5,728 bases of DNA. Origin: Thermomicrobiales bacterium (GTDB lineage Bacteria; Chloroflexota; Chloroflexia; Thermomicrobiales; UBA6265). Below the pieces are notes generated by a model, which was not told the DNA's origin, ran no database searches, and saw nothing but the letters and a program-made list of their open reading frames with translations. The position numbers and the translations under genes were made by a program. Positions within the stretch are counted from its first letter, which is position 1. Every line of letters starts with the position of its first letter. Positions 1-5,632 of this stretch are shown here, in pieces. Location of the stretch: positions 1 to 5,728 of the forward strand of contig JAICJJ010000216.1 of NCBI GenBank assembly GCA_025928535.1. The letters run 5' to 3'.

Positions 1-69
1 ACAATCGACGGCCAGGCGACCTTCGCCCAGTCGTCATTGAACCACGGGCCGGGCCAATCGAACGTCAGG

Positions 70-94
70 CGCTTGACAGGCGCGGCGTCAACCG
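70..94. promoter_or_regulatory. Candidate operator dyad upstream of the CRP/FNR gene
   Basis: The arms CGCTTGAC (70-77) and GTCAACCG (87-94) are inverted repeats matching at 7 of 8 positions, with 9 bp between them. The inner part is a perfect TTGAC-N9-GTCAA. Dyads of roughly this kind serve as sites for CRP/FNR dimers, so autoregulation of the next gene is possible. The 9-bp spacing differs from classical CRP (N6) and FNR (N4) sites, and a dyad of this size can arise by chance. Confidence 0.25.
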
Positions 95-146
95 GGCCAC
101 AGCGCGGACGCCCATGGCGCGCTCCCCAATCGTGGCGCGGCTGCGG

Positions 147-152
147 TACGAT
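147..152 (+). promoter_or_regulatory. Candidate -10 element for the CRP/FNR gene
   Basis: TACGAT matches the -10 consensus at 4 of 6 positions and lies 35 bp before the start codon. No good -35 hexamer is found 16-18 bp upstream, which would fit a promoter needing an activator. The dyad at 70-94 would then sit near -77. The perfect TTGACA at 73-78 has no usable -10 at normal spacing. Confidence 0.22.
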
Positions 153-187
153 CGGGTCGGAATGTGACGCCAGACGAGGAATGACCG

Positions 188-880
188 ATGCCAGCCCTCG
201 CCGATGCCTCCGCGCTCGGAGCGCTCGACCTCTTTCGCGGGTTGTCCCCGACCGAGTTGGCGCGCGTCAACGACCGGCTCGGCCAGACGAAATTCACCGG
301 GGGCGCGACCGTCCTGACGGCGACCCAGCCGGGAGAGGTCGCCTACGTCGTGCTGAACGGGACGCTCAAGGTGAGCGTGCTGCAGAGCAACGGCCGGGAA
401 TTGACGCTGGCGCTGCTCGGCCCGGGCGAGGTGGTCGGCGAACTGGCGCTGACCGACCGCTCCGGCCGCTCGGCCGACGTCGTCGCGCTCGAACCGTCCA
501 CCCTTCTCTGGGTCGATCGCGCCAGTTTCGACCAGTTGCGGCGCGACATCCCGGCCATCACCGAAAACCTGATCCGGTTGCTGGCGCGGCGGGTTCGCCT
601 GGCCAACGCGCAATTGCAGGCGATGGCGACGCTCGACGTCCATGGCCGGGTCGCCCGCCAATTGCTGGCGCTGGCCGACGCGCTCGGGGAAGAAACCGCC
701 GCCGGCGTGCGGATTCCGGTGCGGCTGACGCAATCGGAACTGGCGTCGCTGGTCGGCGCGACGCGGGTGCGCGTCAACGAAGTGCTGGCGTCGTTCAAGC
801 GGCGCCGCGTGCTGGCGATCGATGCGCAGCACCGCTTCACGATTCGCGACCGCGCCGAACTCGAAGCCTATCTCGAATGA
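188..880 (+). CDS. CRP/FNR-family transcriptional regulator
   Basis: This 230-residue protein has the normal length and architecture of CRP/FNR regulators: an N-terminal cyclic-nucleotide-binding beta-roll (about residues 12-115), a dimerisation helix (about 116-150) and a C-terminal winged helix-turn-helix (about 178-225). The phosphate-binding cassette is recognisable as G84-E85-L86 followed by R94-S95-A96, so a cyclic nucleotide or similar ligand is plausible. No FNR-type cysteine cluster is present, which argues against an oxygen-sensing iron-sulfur regulator. The helix-turn-helix begins at LTQSELASLVGA (180-191). The recognition helix reads TRVRVNEVL, where E. coli CRP has SRETVGRIL, so two of the three residues that read the CRP site are replaced. 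The ATG at 188 is chosen because AGGA (177-180) lies 7 bp upstream; the ATG at 181 is in another frame. The ligand and target genes cannot be read from the sequence. Confidence 0.93.
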   Translation: MPALADASALGALDLFRGLSPTELARVNDRLGQTKFTGGATVLTATQPGEVAYVVLNGTLKVSVLQSNGRELTLALLGPGEVVGELALTDRSGRSADVVALEPSTLLWVDRASFDQLRRDIPAITENLIRLLARRVRLANAQLQAMATLDVHGRVARQLLALADALGEETAAGVRIPVRLTQSELASLVGATRVRVNEVLASFKRRRVLAIDAQHRFTIRDRAELEAYLE

Positions 881-884
881 CGAC

Positions 885-918
885 CCGCCCGCGGCGCTAG
901 CCTCTCGGCACCGGGCGG
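885..918. terminator. Possible bidirectional stem-loop at the convergent gene ends
   Basis: CCGCCCG (885-891) pairs perfectly with CGGGCGG (912-918). The 20-nt loop contains a small GGC/GCC inner stem (893-895 with 900-902). The structure straddles the 16-bp gap between the two convergent stop codons, where a shared terminator would be expected. No T-tract follows on either strand and the arms partly overlap the coding end of the minus-strand gene, so this is a weak call. Confidence 0.28.
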
Positions 919-1115
919 CGCTGGTCCGCCGCGCCCGTCTCGCCGGAGAGATATTCGGCGGCGACGCGGGCGATCAAGGCGTTGGCCAGGTCGTTGCCCA
1001 GCGCGATCCGCATCGCCCGTTCGAAGCCTTGCCCATACGGTTGCTCGGCGCCTTCGGAGGCGATGATCCGCCGCCAGACCGGTTCGAATTCGGCGACCAA
1101 TTGTTGGCGATCCAT
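897..1115 (-). CDS. Small hypothetical protein (72 aa)
   Basis: I do not recognise this protein. It starts MDRQQLVAEFEPVWRRI and has 72 residues. Residues 1-58 look mainly helical and amphipathic, with many acidic and arginine residues, and the last dozen residues (GAADQRRPVPRG) look disordered. There is no signal peptide, membrane segment or cysteine, so it is probably cytosolic. It is supported as a real gene by a good ribosome binding site on the minus strand (GAGGG, about 1119-1123, 5-6 bp before ATG), a stop only 16 bp from the convergent regulator, and a natural-looking composition. Other frames here give arginine-rich, low-quality translations. It lies 136 bp downstream of the murein endopeptidase gene on the same strand and could be cotranscribed, but a weak promoter may lie in the gap. 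No function is proposed. Confidence 0.6.
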   Translation of the reverse strand: MDRQQLVAEFEPVWRRIIASEGAEQPYGQGFERAMRIALGNDLANALIARVAAEYLSGETGAADQRRPVPRG

Positions 1116-1167
1116 GGCAACCCTCGCTCATTCACGCCCGGCGGCATCGGTGGGTTCCGCCTATCGC

Positions 1168-1173
1168 ATCTTA
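1168..1173 (-). promoter_or_regulatory. Weak candidate -10 for the 72-aa gene
   Basis: On the minus strand this reads TAAGAT (4 of 6 matches to the -10 consensus), about 52 bp before the start at 1115. No convincing -35 is present. The 1116-1251 gap also contains a 5-bp GC stem with a 5-nt loop (1203-1217, CGCCG/CGGCG) downstream of the endopeptidase stop; it lacks a T-tract, so I do not call it a terminator. Confidence 0.18.
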
Positions 1174-1251
1174 CGTCGCAACTTCCCGACCAGCGCGACG
1201 TTCGCCGCATGCCGGCGTCGGATCGCGCATCGCCTCCCGATCGCCACAGCG

Positions 1252-2469
1252 CTACGGCGAAACGTTCCAGTGAAAATGCGTGCCGTGCCCCGAGACGGGC
1301 CGGATCACGTCGATCGCCCGGCGCCCGTCGTCGAGCGTGACCCCGGTGATCGCCTTGCAGAAGACGTCGCAGGGCGACGCGCTGTAGGTGACGAAGACCT
1401 TCGCGATCCGGGAGCCGTGGGTCGCGTCGTTCAGGTGCCCGATGATGGTCTGCGCCGTCGCGGCGTTGCGCGCGTTGTACCCGGCAAACCAGCCGTCGGC
1501 TTCCTGGCCGTTCTGGTGTCCCTTGTGCGGCTTGAATTTGCCGCCGTTCATGTTGCTCATGTCGCCCCAGGTCAAGCCGGGAAAGTGCTCGAGCACCGCT
1601 TTGACGCTCGGCTTGACCCAGTCGTCGCCGCCGACCTTTTCGTCGCGGCCGCCGTAGCGATTCCCGTTCGTGTAGCGGACGAGCAATGCGACGGCGCCGA
1701 AATCCTTGGTCGTCTCGCCCTCGTCCTGCGAGATGGCCCGCACCCGCAGGGTCAGGTTGCCGTTGGCCGAACCGTCGATGTTCCCGAGTTCGGACGACGG
1801 AATGTTGAAGAGGAGTTTGCTCTTGGCGATCTTGATCGTCTCTTTGGGGCCGAACGCGGTCAGCAGCGTCGAACGCGCCTTCGGGTCGAGTTGGCCCCGC
1901 GCCACCACCGACCCGCCTTGCAGCACCTCCAGGACGACATCGGTCAGCCGGTCGGTCTTGGCGCCGACGACCGTGATCGTGCCGTGGACGCGGGTATTGC
2001 CGCCGAAGTACGTGTGCGGCGCGGCGCTGAGGTATTGCAACGTCTTGTCGTCGATGTCGTTGAGTTTGAGTTGGGTGATCTTCAATTTGCTCTGGATGCA
2101 GCATTGGGCGCCGGAGTCCGGGTTCGCGTCGAAGGCCGGGTTGCAGGTCTCACCCTGCCCCGGGTCGCAGCAGCACGCGTGCGATCCCGGCGAGCCGCCG
2201 CAGGGAATCCGGTCGGGCTGGCAACACACCTTGCGCGACGTGCAGACATAGCCTGGAGCGCAGCACTCCTGCGGCGTCTCCGGCCAGACGCAGACCACGT
2301 CGCTCGGTCCGCAAATGTCGCCGGCCTGGGCGCCGACCTTGTTCGGCGCGGCGAGCCGCGCGCCGCCGGCGACCGCGACCGCAAGCCCGCCGGCCAAACC
2401 GCGCAAAAGTCGCCGCCGCGACCCCGCAGCCCACGAACGGGCAAATGAATCGAACCGATCGCCGTCCAC
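1252..2469 (-). CDS. Secreted cysteine-rich MepA-like (M74/LAS) murein endopeptidase
   Basis: This 405-residue exported protein probably cleaves peptide cross-links in peptidoglycan as a zinc metalloenzyme. The N-terminus has a twin-arginine-type signal: S17-R18-R19-R20-L21-L22, a hydrophobic stretch, then an AQA-type cleavage site near residue 49. Residues 53-124 hold 14 cysteines, several as CC pairs and one CCC, suggesting a disulfide-knotted module. Residues about 127-270 look like an extended beta-sandwich. The C-terminal domain carries G302-D303-M-S, G309-G310, H315-x2-H318-Q-x-G-x3-D325 and G394-H395-x2-H398-F-H400. The spacings equal those of E. coli MepA ligands H113, D120 and H211 and neighbouring H206/H209, so H318, D325 and H400 are the predicted zinc ligands. 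C367 and C371 may form one further disulfide. The start is GTG at 2469, because GGAGGGGAG lies 5 bp upstream; an in-frame ATG at 2511 has no such site. The target could be its own wall or that of competitors. Confidence 0.85.
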   Translation of the reverse strand: MDGDRFDSFARSWAAGSRRRLLRGLAGGLAVAVAGGARLAAPNKVGAQAGDICGPSDVVCVWPETPQECCAPGYVCTSRKVCCQPDRIPCGGSPGSHACCCDPGQGETCNPAFDANPDSGAQCCIQSKLKITQLKLNDIDDKTLQYLSAAPHTYFGGNTRVHGTITVVGAKTDRLTDVVLEVLQGGSVVARGQLDPKARSTLLTAFGPKETIKIAKSKLLFNIPSSELGNIDGSANGNLTLRVRAISQDEGETTKDFGAVALLVRYTNGNRYGGRDEKVGGDDWVKPSVKAVLEHFPGLTWGDMSNMNGGKFKPHKGHQNGQEADGWFAGYNARNAATAQTIIGHLNDATHGSRIAKVFVTYSASPCDVFCKAITGVTLDDGRRAIDVIRPVSGHGTHFHWNVSP

Positions 2470-2474
2470 AAAAA

Positions 2475-2483
2475 CTCCCCTCC
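2475..2483 (-). promoter_or_regulatory. Ribosome binding site that fixes the endopeptidase start
   Basis: On the minus strand GGAGGGGAG is followed by TTTTT and then GTG (2469-2467). This strong Shine-Dalgarno places the start at the GTG and removes 14 residues (MTIRSRQIGRRGVF) that an ATG start at 2511 would add. Confidence 0.8.
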
Positions 2484-2540
2484 GCCCGATCTGCCTGGAT
2501 CGGATCGTCACGATCGTCGCGTTGCCTTGTTGTGGAACGA

Positions 2541-2569
2541 ATCATAACCCGAAGACGATGGGCAACGAA
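2541..2569 (-). promoter_or_regulatory. Candidate promoter of the endopeptidase gene
   Basis: On the minus strand TATGAT (2546-2541) matches the -10 consensus at 5 of 6 positions. A weak -35 (TTCGTT, 2569-2564) lies 17 bp upstream. Transcription would start near 2534, giving a leader of about 65 nt. The -35 is poor, so an activator or an alternative sigma factor may be involved. Confidence 0.38.
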
Positions 2570-2641
2570 ACGTCCGCCGGCCGTCGCCGCGTTTCGGGTG
2601 CGTGTCAACGTCTTGCGCGGGGCGCGCCGCGCCACCCAACG

Positions 2642-2719
2642 GTCATCCTGAGCCGCAGCGAAGGATCTCGGCGTCCCTGGATCGAGCGAACGAGATGCTT
2701 CGACTTCGCTCAGCATGAC
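2642..2719. repeat. Imperfect palindromic repeat of the 'TCATCCTGAGC' type, able to fold as a cruciform
   Basis: The left arm (2642-2670) starts GTCATCCTGAGC and ends GAAGGATCTCG. The right arm (2691-2719) starts CGAGATGCTTCG and ends GCTCAGCATGAC. They pair across a 20-nt centre (2671-2690) in two blocks (2642-2653 with 2708-2719, and 2659-2670 with 2691-2702) around a 5-nt internal mismatch region. Each block has one internal mismatch (C2647/C2714 and G2664/G2697). Each arm is also a small hairpin: ATCCT/AGGAT in the left and ATGCT/AGCAT in the right. No transposase or target-site duplication is visible. From general familiarity I recognise this as a dispersed palindromic repeat common in Chloroflexota and other environmental genomes, always between genes. 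Its function is unknown. Confidence 0.85.
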
Positions 2720-2778
2720 GGGAGTGGCCGCGCCGCGAAACGTTGAACCGCCCCCCGCATGGCCGCATTGCGCGCCTC

Positions 2779-2805
2779 TTGACCGGCGCCCTGCCCCCTG
2801 ATACT
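2779..2805 (+). promoter_or_regulatory. Candidate promoter of the ABC importer operon
   Basis: TTGACC (2779-2784) matches the -35 consensus at 5 of 6 positions. GATACT (2800-2805) matches the -10 consensus at 4 of 6. The 15-bp spacer is shorter than the usual 17. Transcription would start near 2812, leaving a leader of about 125 nt. Confidence 0.35.
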
Positions 2806-2925
2806 GTGCCGCCGCCTCGAACATCGAGCGGATGTCGCCGCCGACGAACCGCCTGGGGAATGGGCGTGCGCCTGTCAGGCTGGGAGCGCTTCACCCGCTC
2901 GGGGCTTCAACCGGCGTTGCGTGCG

Positions 2926-2933
2926 AGGAGGAG
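2926..2933 (+). promoter_or_regulatory. Ribosome binding site that fixes the solute-binding protein start
   Basis: AGGAGGAG lies just before the ATG at 2937 (AGGAGG to ATG is 5 bp). It selects this start over the in-frame ATG at 2832, which would add 35 residues unlike a signal peptide in front of the Tat motif. Confidence 0.85.
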
Positions 2934-2936
2934 AAC

Positions 2937-4589
2937 ATGTCCGATTTCTGTCTCAGCCGACGGCGATTGATCGCGACGAGTCTCGCGGGGGCGGGCGCGC
3001 TCGTTGCCGGCTCACGCTTGCCAGACGATGCGTTTTTCGGCGTTGTTCCGGCCGCCGCGCAAGACGCCGACGACCGCGGCATCCTGATGATGCTCGGCAC
3101 CACGGCGCAATTCCCGAAGACGTTCAATCCGCTGCTGACCGACGCTCGGGTCTGGCTCTACGACGGGTTGGTCCGCTTCGACGAAAACATGAACCCGATT
3201 CCCGATCTGGCCGAATCGTGGGACATCTCGAAAGACGGGCTCGTCTACACCATCAAATTGCGCAAGGACGTCAAGTTCCACGACGGCACGCCGATGACGG
3301 CCGACGACGTGCTGTACACGGCGCAATTGACGCTCGACGAGTCGGTCAATTCGCCCTATCGCGACAAGTTCATCATCAACGGCAAGCCGGTCGTCTGGGA
3401 AAAGGTCGACGACTACACCGTCAAGGCGACGCTGCCGGAGCCCTCGGGGTCGTTCCTGTCCAAACTGTCGCGCGCCGACGAGGTCTTTTTCTGCATCTTG
3501 CCGAAGCACATCCTCGAACAATGCTCCGACATGCAGACGTGCGGCTTCAACCAGCAGCCGGTCGGGACCGGCCCGTTCAAGTTCAACGAGTACGTCGCCG
3601 ATCAGCGGCTCGTCCTCGACGCCCACGACGATTATCACCAGGGCAAGCCGGGAGTGAAACAGGTCGTCCGTCTCGCCTACCCGAACGAGCAATCGGCGCT
3701 GGCGGCGTTGAAGTCGGGCGAAATCGACATCACCGCGCTGCGGGAAGCGGGCAACGTCAAAGCCGCCGAAGACGACAAGAACATCACGGTTCACCGCTAC
3801 GATTCCAACTGGATTTTCGCCGGCCGCTTCAACATGGCGAATCCGATTCTGCAGGAGCAGGCGGTGCGCGAGGCGATCGCGCACGCGATCGACCGGGAAA
3901 ATCTGGTCAAGGCGGCGGTGTCGCCGACGGCGACGGTCGGCAATTCGCCGATCAGCATCGGCTGGGCGGCCAACCCGAAGGTGCCGGTCTTCGGCTACGA
4001 CCCCGACAAGGCGAAAAGCCTGCTCGAGCAGGCGGGCTGGACCGGCGACGGCACGCGCACGAAAGACGGCAAGCCGCTCAGCCTCGGAATCACGATCTAT
4101 CCCGATTACGCCGCGCCGGACATCGCCGCCGCGATGCAGCAATACCTGAAGCAGGTCGGCATCGAGTTGAACATCAACCAACTCGAGGAAGCGACCTTCC
4201 AGGACGATGTCTACAAGAACAAGAATTTCGACATCTACCTCGACTGGCAAGGCTTCGGCGTCGATCCGGACATCGCTTCGCGGTGGTCGACCTCGACCGA
4301 AAACGCCGGCACCTATCTTTCGAATCCGTCCAGTTACTCCAATGCCAAGGTCGATGCGGCGCTGAGCGCGGCGGCGACGGCGCTGACGCAAGACGAGCGA
4401 AAGCAGCATCTCTGGGACGCGCAGGCGCTGCTGACCGCCGACGTGCCGGCTGTCTGGCTCTATCTCTGGCAGGCGCAGATGGCGGTCGGCCCGAATATCG
4501 GCGGCCTCAGCCTGCCCGCTTCGACCGCCGACATGGACAACACCGGCATCTTCCGCGAGCCATGGAAGGTGACCTCGACCTGCAAGTAG
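2937..4589 (+). CDS. ABC transporter substrate-binding protein, family 5 (peptide/nickel type)
   Basis: This 550-residue protein is the extracellular receptor of a dipeptide/oligopeptide-type ABC importer. Residues 7-12 (SRRRLI) followed by a hydrophobic stretch form a Tat-type signal, with probable cleavage near AAA-Q42. There is no lipobox cysteine, so the mature protein is predicted to be non-lipidated. Family 5 hallmarks are clear: T62-F63-N64-P65-L66, the block LAESWDI...DGLVYTIKLRKDVKFHDG...TADDV (91-125), ILPKHIL (187-193), PVGTGPFKF (208-216), a VREAIAHAIDRENLVKA helix near the middle and DPDKAKSLLEQAGW further on. Length is normal for the family. Cysteines 186, 196 and 202 lie close together in an inserted loop and may form a disulfide. 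The ligand could be peptides, but family members also bind nickel, sugars or opines, and sequence alone does not decide. A permease gene follows after 64 bp. Confidence 0.95.
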   Translation: MSDFCLSRRRLIATSLAGAGALVAGSRLPDDAFFGVVPAAAQDADDRGILMMLGTTAQFPKTFNPLLTDARVWLYDGLVRFDENMNPIPDLAESWDISKDGLVYTIKLRKDVKFHDGTPMTADDVLYTAQLTLDESVNSPYRDKFIINGKPVVWEKVDDYTVKATLPEPSGSFLSKLSRADEVFFCILPKHILEQCSDMQTCGFNQQPVGTGPFKFNEYVADQRLVLDAHDDYHQGKPGVKQVVRLAYPNEQSALAALKSGEIDITALREAGNVKAAEDDKNITVHRYDSNWIFAGRFNMANPILQEQAVREAIAHAIDRENLVKAAVSPTATVGNSPISIGWAANPKVPVFGYDPDKAKSLLEQAGWTGDGTRTKDGKPLSLGITIYPDYAAPDIAAAMQQYLKQVGIELNINQLEEATFQDDVYKNKNFDIYLDWQGFGVDPDIASRWSTSTENAGTYLSNPSSYSNAKVDAALSAAATALTQDERKQHLWDAQALLTADVPAVWLYLWQAQMAVGPNIGGLSLPASTADMDNTGIFREPWKVTSTCK

Positions 4590-4600
4590 CGATCGCCGCT

Positions 4601-4630
4601 TCGGGCCGGCCAGCATCGCGGTCGGCCCGA
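4601..4630 (+). other. Intercistronic stem-loop between binding protein and permease
   Basis: TCGGGCCG (4601-4608) pairs with CGGCCCGA (4623-4630). A G-U pair and two further C-G pairs extend this to an 11-bp stem with an 8-nt loop (4612-4619). No T-tract follows, so it is not a standard intrinsic terminator. In binding-protein transporter operons, hairpins at this position commonly protect the upstream message or reduce read-through, giving more binding protein than permease. That role is inferred here. Confidence 0.6.
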
Positions 4631-4653
4631 CTTCAGCCAGGACGCCCGCGCCC

Positions 4654-5628
4654 GTGCACCAGATTCTGCTGCGCCGCTTGTTGATGGTCGTGCCGACGTT
4701 GTTCGTCGTCTCGGTGCTGTCGTTCGCGATCATGCGGGCGGCGCCGGGCGATCCGATCCAGATGTACGTCGCGGGCGGTCTCTCCAAGGGGTCGCCCCAG
4801 GACATCGAACGCATCCGGCAAAATCTCGGCTTGAACGATCCGCTGCCGGCGCAATATCTGCGCTGGCTCGGTCAAGCCGTGCGAGGCAATCTCGGCTATT
4901 CCCTCACGAACCAGCGGCCGGTGCTCGCGCTGATCGCCGAAAAGTTGCCGGCGTCCATCTCGCTGATGGGCATCTCGCTGCTGCTGTCGATGACGGTCGG
5001 CATCGCCATCGGCGCGCTCGCCGCGATCAGGCAATACACCTGGTTCGACTACGCGACGACTATCTTCGCCGTGCTCGGCAACGCCTTGCCGTCGTTCTGG
5101 ATCGCGATGATCCTGATCTGGCTTTTCGCGGTCCAACTCGGCTGGCTGCCGACCGGCCAGATGCATTCGTTCCGGCCGGACGGCCCCGTCTGGCTCGACA
5201 CGGTCAAGCACTACATTCTGCCGGTCTTCGTCACGGCGTTCGTCAGCCTCATCTACTGGGTGCGGTATCAGCGCGCCAGCATGCTCGAAGTGCTGCACCA
5301 GGATTACATCCGGACGGCGCGGGCGAAGGGGCTGACCGAGCGTCGCGTCGTGCTGTTCCACGGCTGGCGCAATTCGCTGATCCCGATCGTGACCTTGCTC
5401 GGCTTTTCCGTCTCCAATCTCGTCGCCGGCTCGTATGTGATCGAAGTCGTCTTTTCCTGGCCGGGCATGGCCCAATTCGGCTTCGACGCGATCCTGAAAC
5501 GCGACTATCCGGTCATCATGGGGGTGACGCTCTTTTCGGCGCTTTTCATCATCGCCGGCAACCTGCTGGCTGACCTCGCCTACATCGTCATCAATCCGCA
5601 GGTCGCCGCCGGACAGCGGGGCGGCTGA
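4654..5628 (+). CDS. ABC transporter permease, DppB/OppB type
   Basis: This 324-residue inner-membrane subunit is the first of two permeases forming the channel of a peptide-type importer. It opens with the typical MHQILLRRLLMVVPTLFVVS start and R28-A-A-P-G-D-P34 after the first membrane segment. Membrane segments are seen at about 9-28, 99-125, 133-162, 187-204, 242-267 and 285-314. The N-terminal extracytoplasmic part contains LGLNDPLPAQYLRWL and RGNLGYSL, both characteristic of DppB/OppB. The cytoplasmic coupling (EAA) loop is at about 211-240, with DYIRTARAKGLTERRVV and then HGWRNSLIPI, which would contact the ATPase. The protein ends with the usual DLAYIVINPQV. GTG at 4654 is chosen because it yields the conserved N-terminus; the ribosome binding site is weak (AGGA, 4639-4642, 11 bp away), consistent with lower translation than the binding protein. 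The next permease starts 4 bp after its stop. Confidence 0.95.
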   Translation: MHQILLRRLLMVVPTLFVVSVLSFAIMRAAPGDPIQMYVAGGLSKGSPQDIERIRQNLGLNDPLPAQYLRWLGQAVRGNLGYSLTNQRPVLALIAEKLPASISLMGISLLLSMTVGIAIGALAAIRQYTWFDYATTIFAVLGNALPSFWIAMILIWLFAVQLGWLPTGQMHSFRPDGPVWLDTVKHYILPVFVTAFVSLIYWVRYQRASMLEVLHQDYIRTARAKGLTERRVVLFHGWRNSLIPIVTLLGFSVSNLVAGSYVIEVVFSWPGMAQFGFDAILKRDYPVIMGVTLFSALFIIAGNLLADLAYIVINPQVAAGQRGG

Positions 5629-5632
5629 GGCG

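Larger units (their letters stand above)
2470..2936. other. Divergent intergenic region (467 bp)
   Basis: No credible gene is visible here; translations in all frames are arginine-rich and without usable ribosome binding sites. It holds the minus-strand promoter candidate (2541-2569), a 13-bp perfect odd palindrome GATCGTCACGATC (2503-2515), 7-bp inverted arms CGTTGCC/GGCAACG (2520-2526 and 2561-2567), the palindromic repeat (2642-2719), the plus-strand promoter candidate (2779-2805) and a leader of about 125 nt before the solute-binding protein. The leader has an 11-bp dyad GCCTGTCAGGC (2870-2880) and a small GAGCG/CGCTC stem (2884-2900). None matches a riboswitch that I recognise. Confidence 0.7.

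Noticed and set aside
73..78. Perfect TTGACA, suggesting a -35 element for the regulator.
   Set aside because: The hexamer 17 bp downstream is GCCACA, with nothing like a -10 at 16-18 bp, so I list it only as part of the dyad.
1..115. Possible start of a further gene on the minus strand at the left edge; one frame reads LTFDWPGPWFNDDWAKVAWP, which looks protein-like.
   Set aside because: No ATG, GTG or TTG start exists in that frame before it runs into the regulator gene, and two plus-strand frames are equally open. The fragment is too short to decide.
37..900. Open plus-strand frame of 287 codons overlapping the regulator.
   Set aside because: The translation is an Arg/Ala/Gly/Pro-rich frame shadow. 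The overlapping frame encodes a complete CRP/FNR protein with its own ribosome binding site.
982..2448. Open plus-strand frame of 488 codons opposite the endopeptidase.
   Set aside because: It is the antisense shadow of the endopeptidase and the 72-aa gene: arginine/valine-rich, no domain motifs, and the opposite frame has a full signal and catalytic motif.
2642..2719. The repeat as a bidirectional intrinsic terminator or a CRISPR unit.
   Set aside because: It lies before the starts of two divergent genes, not after stops, lacks T-tracts, and occurs only once in the window.
2643..2894. Short frames on both strands around the palindromic repeat.
   Set aside because: They lack ribosome binding sites and read through the repeat, which lies between genes.
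2812..2936. A riboswitch in the leader of the importer operon.
   Set aside because: The leader shows only short dyads (2870-2880, 2884-2900) and no conserved riboswitch core that I recognise.
3012..4814. Open minus-strand frame of 600 codons opposite the transporter genes.
   Set aside because: It is a high-GC antisense shadow, rich in R, D, V and L without recognisable motifs, and it spans two genes and their intergenic hairpin.
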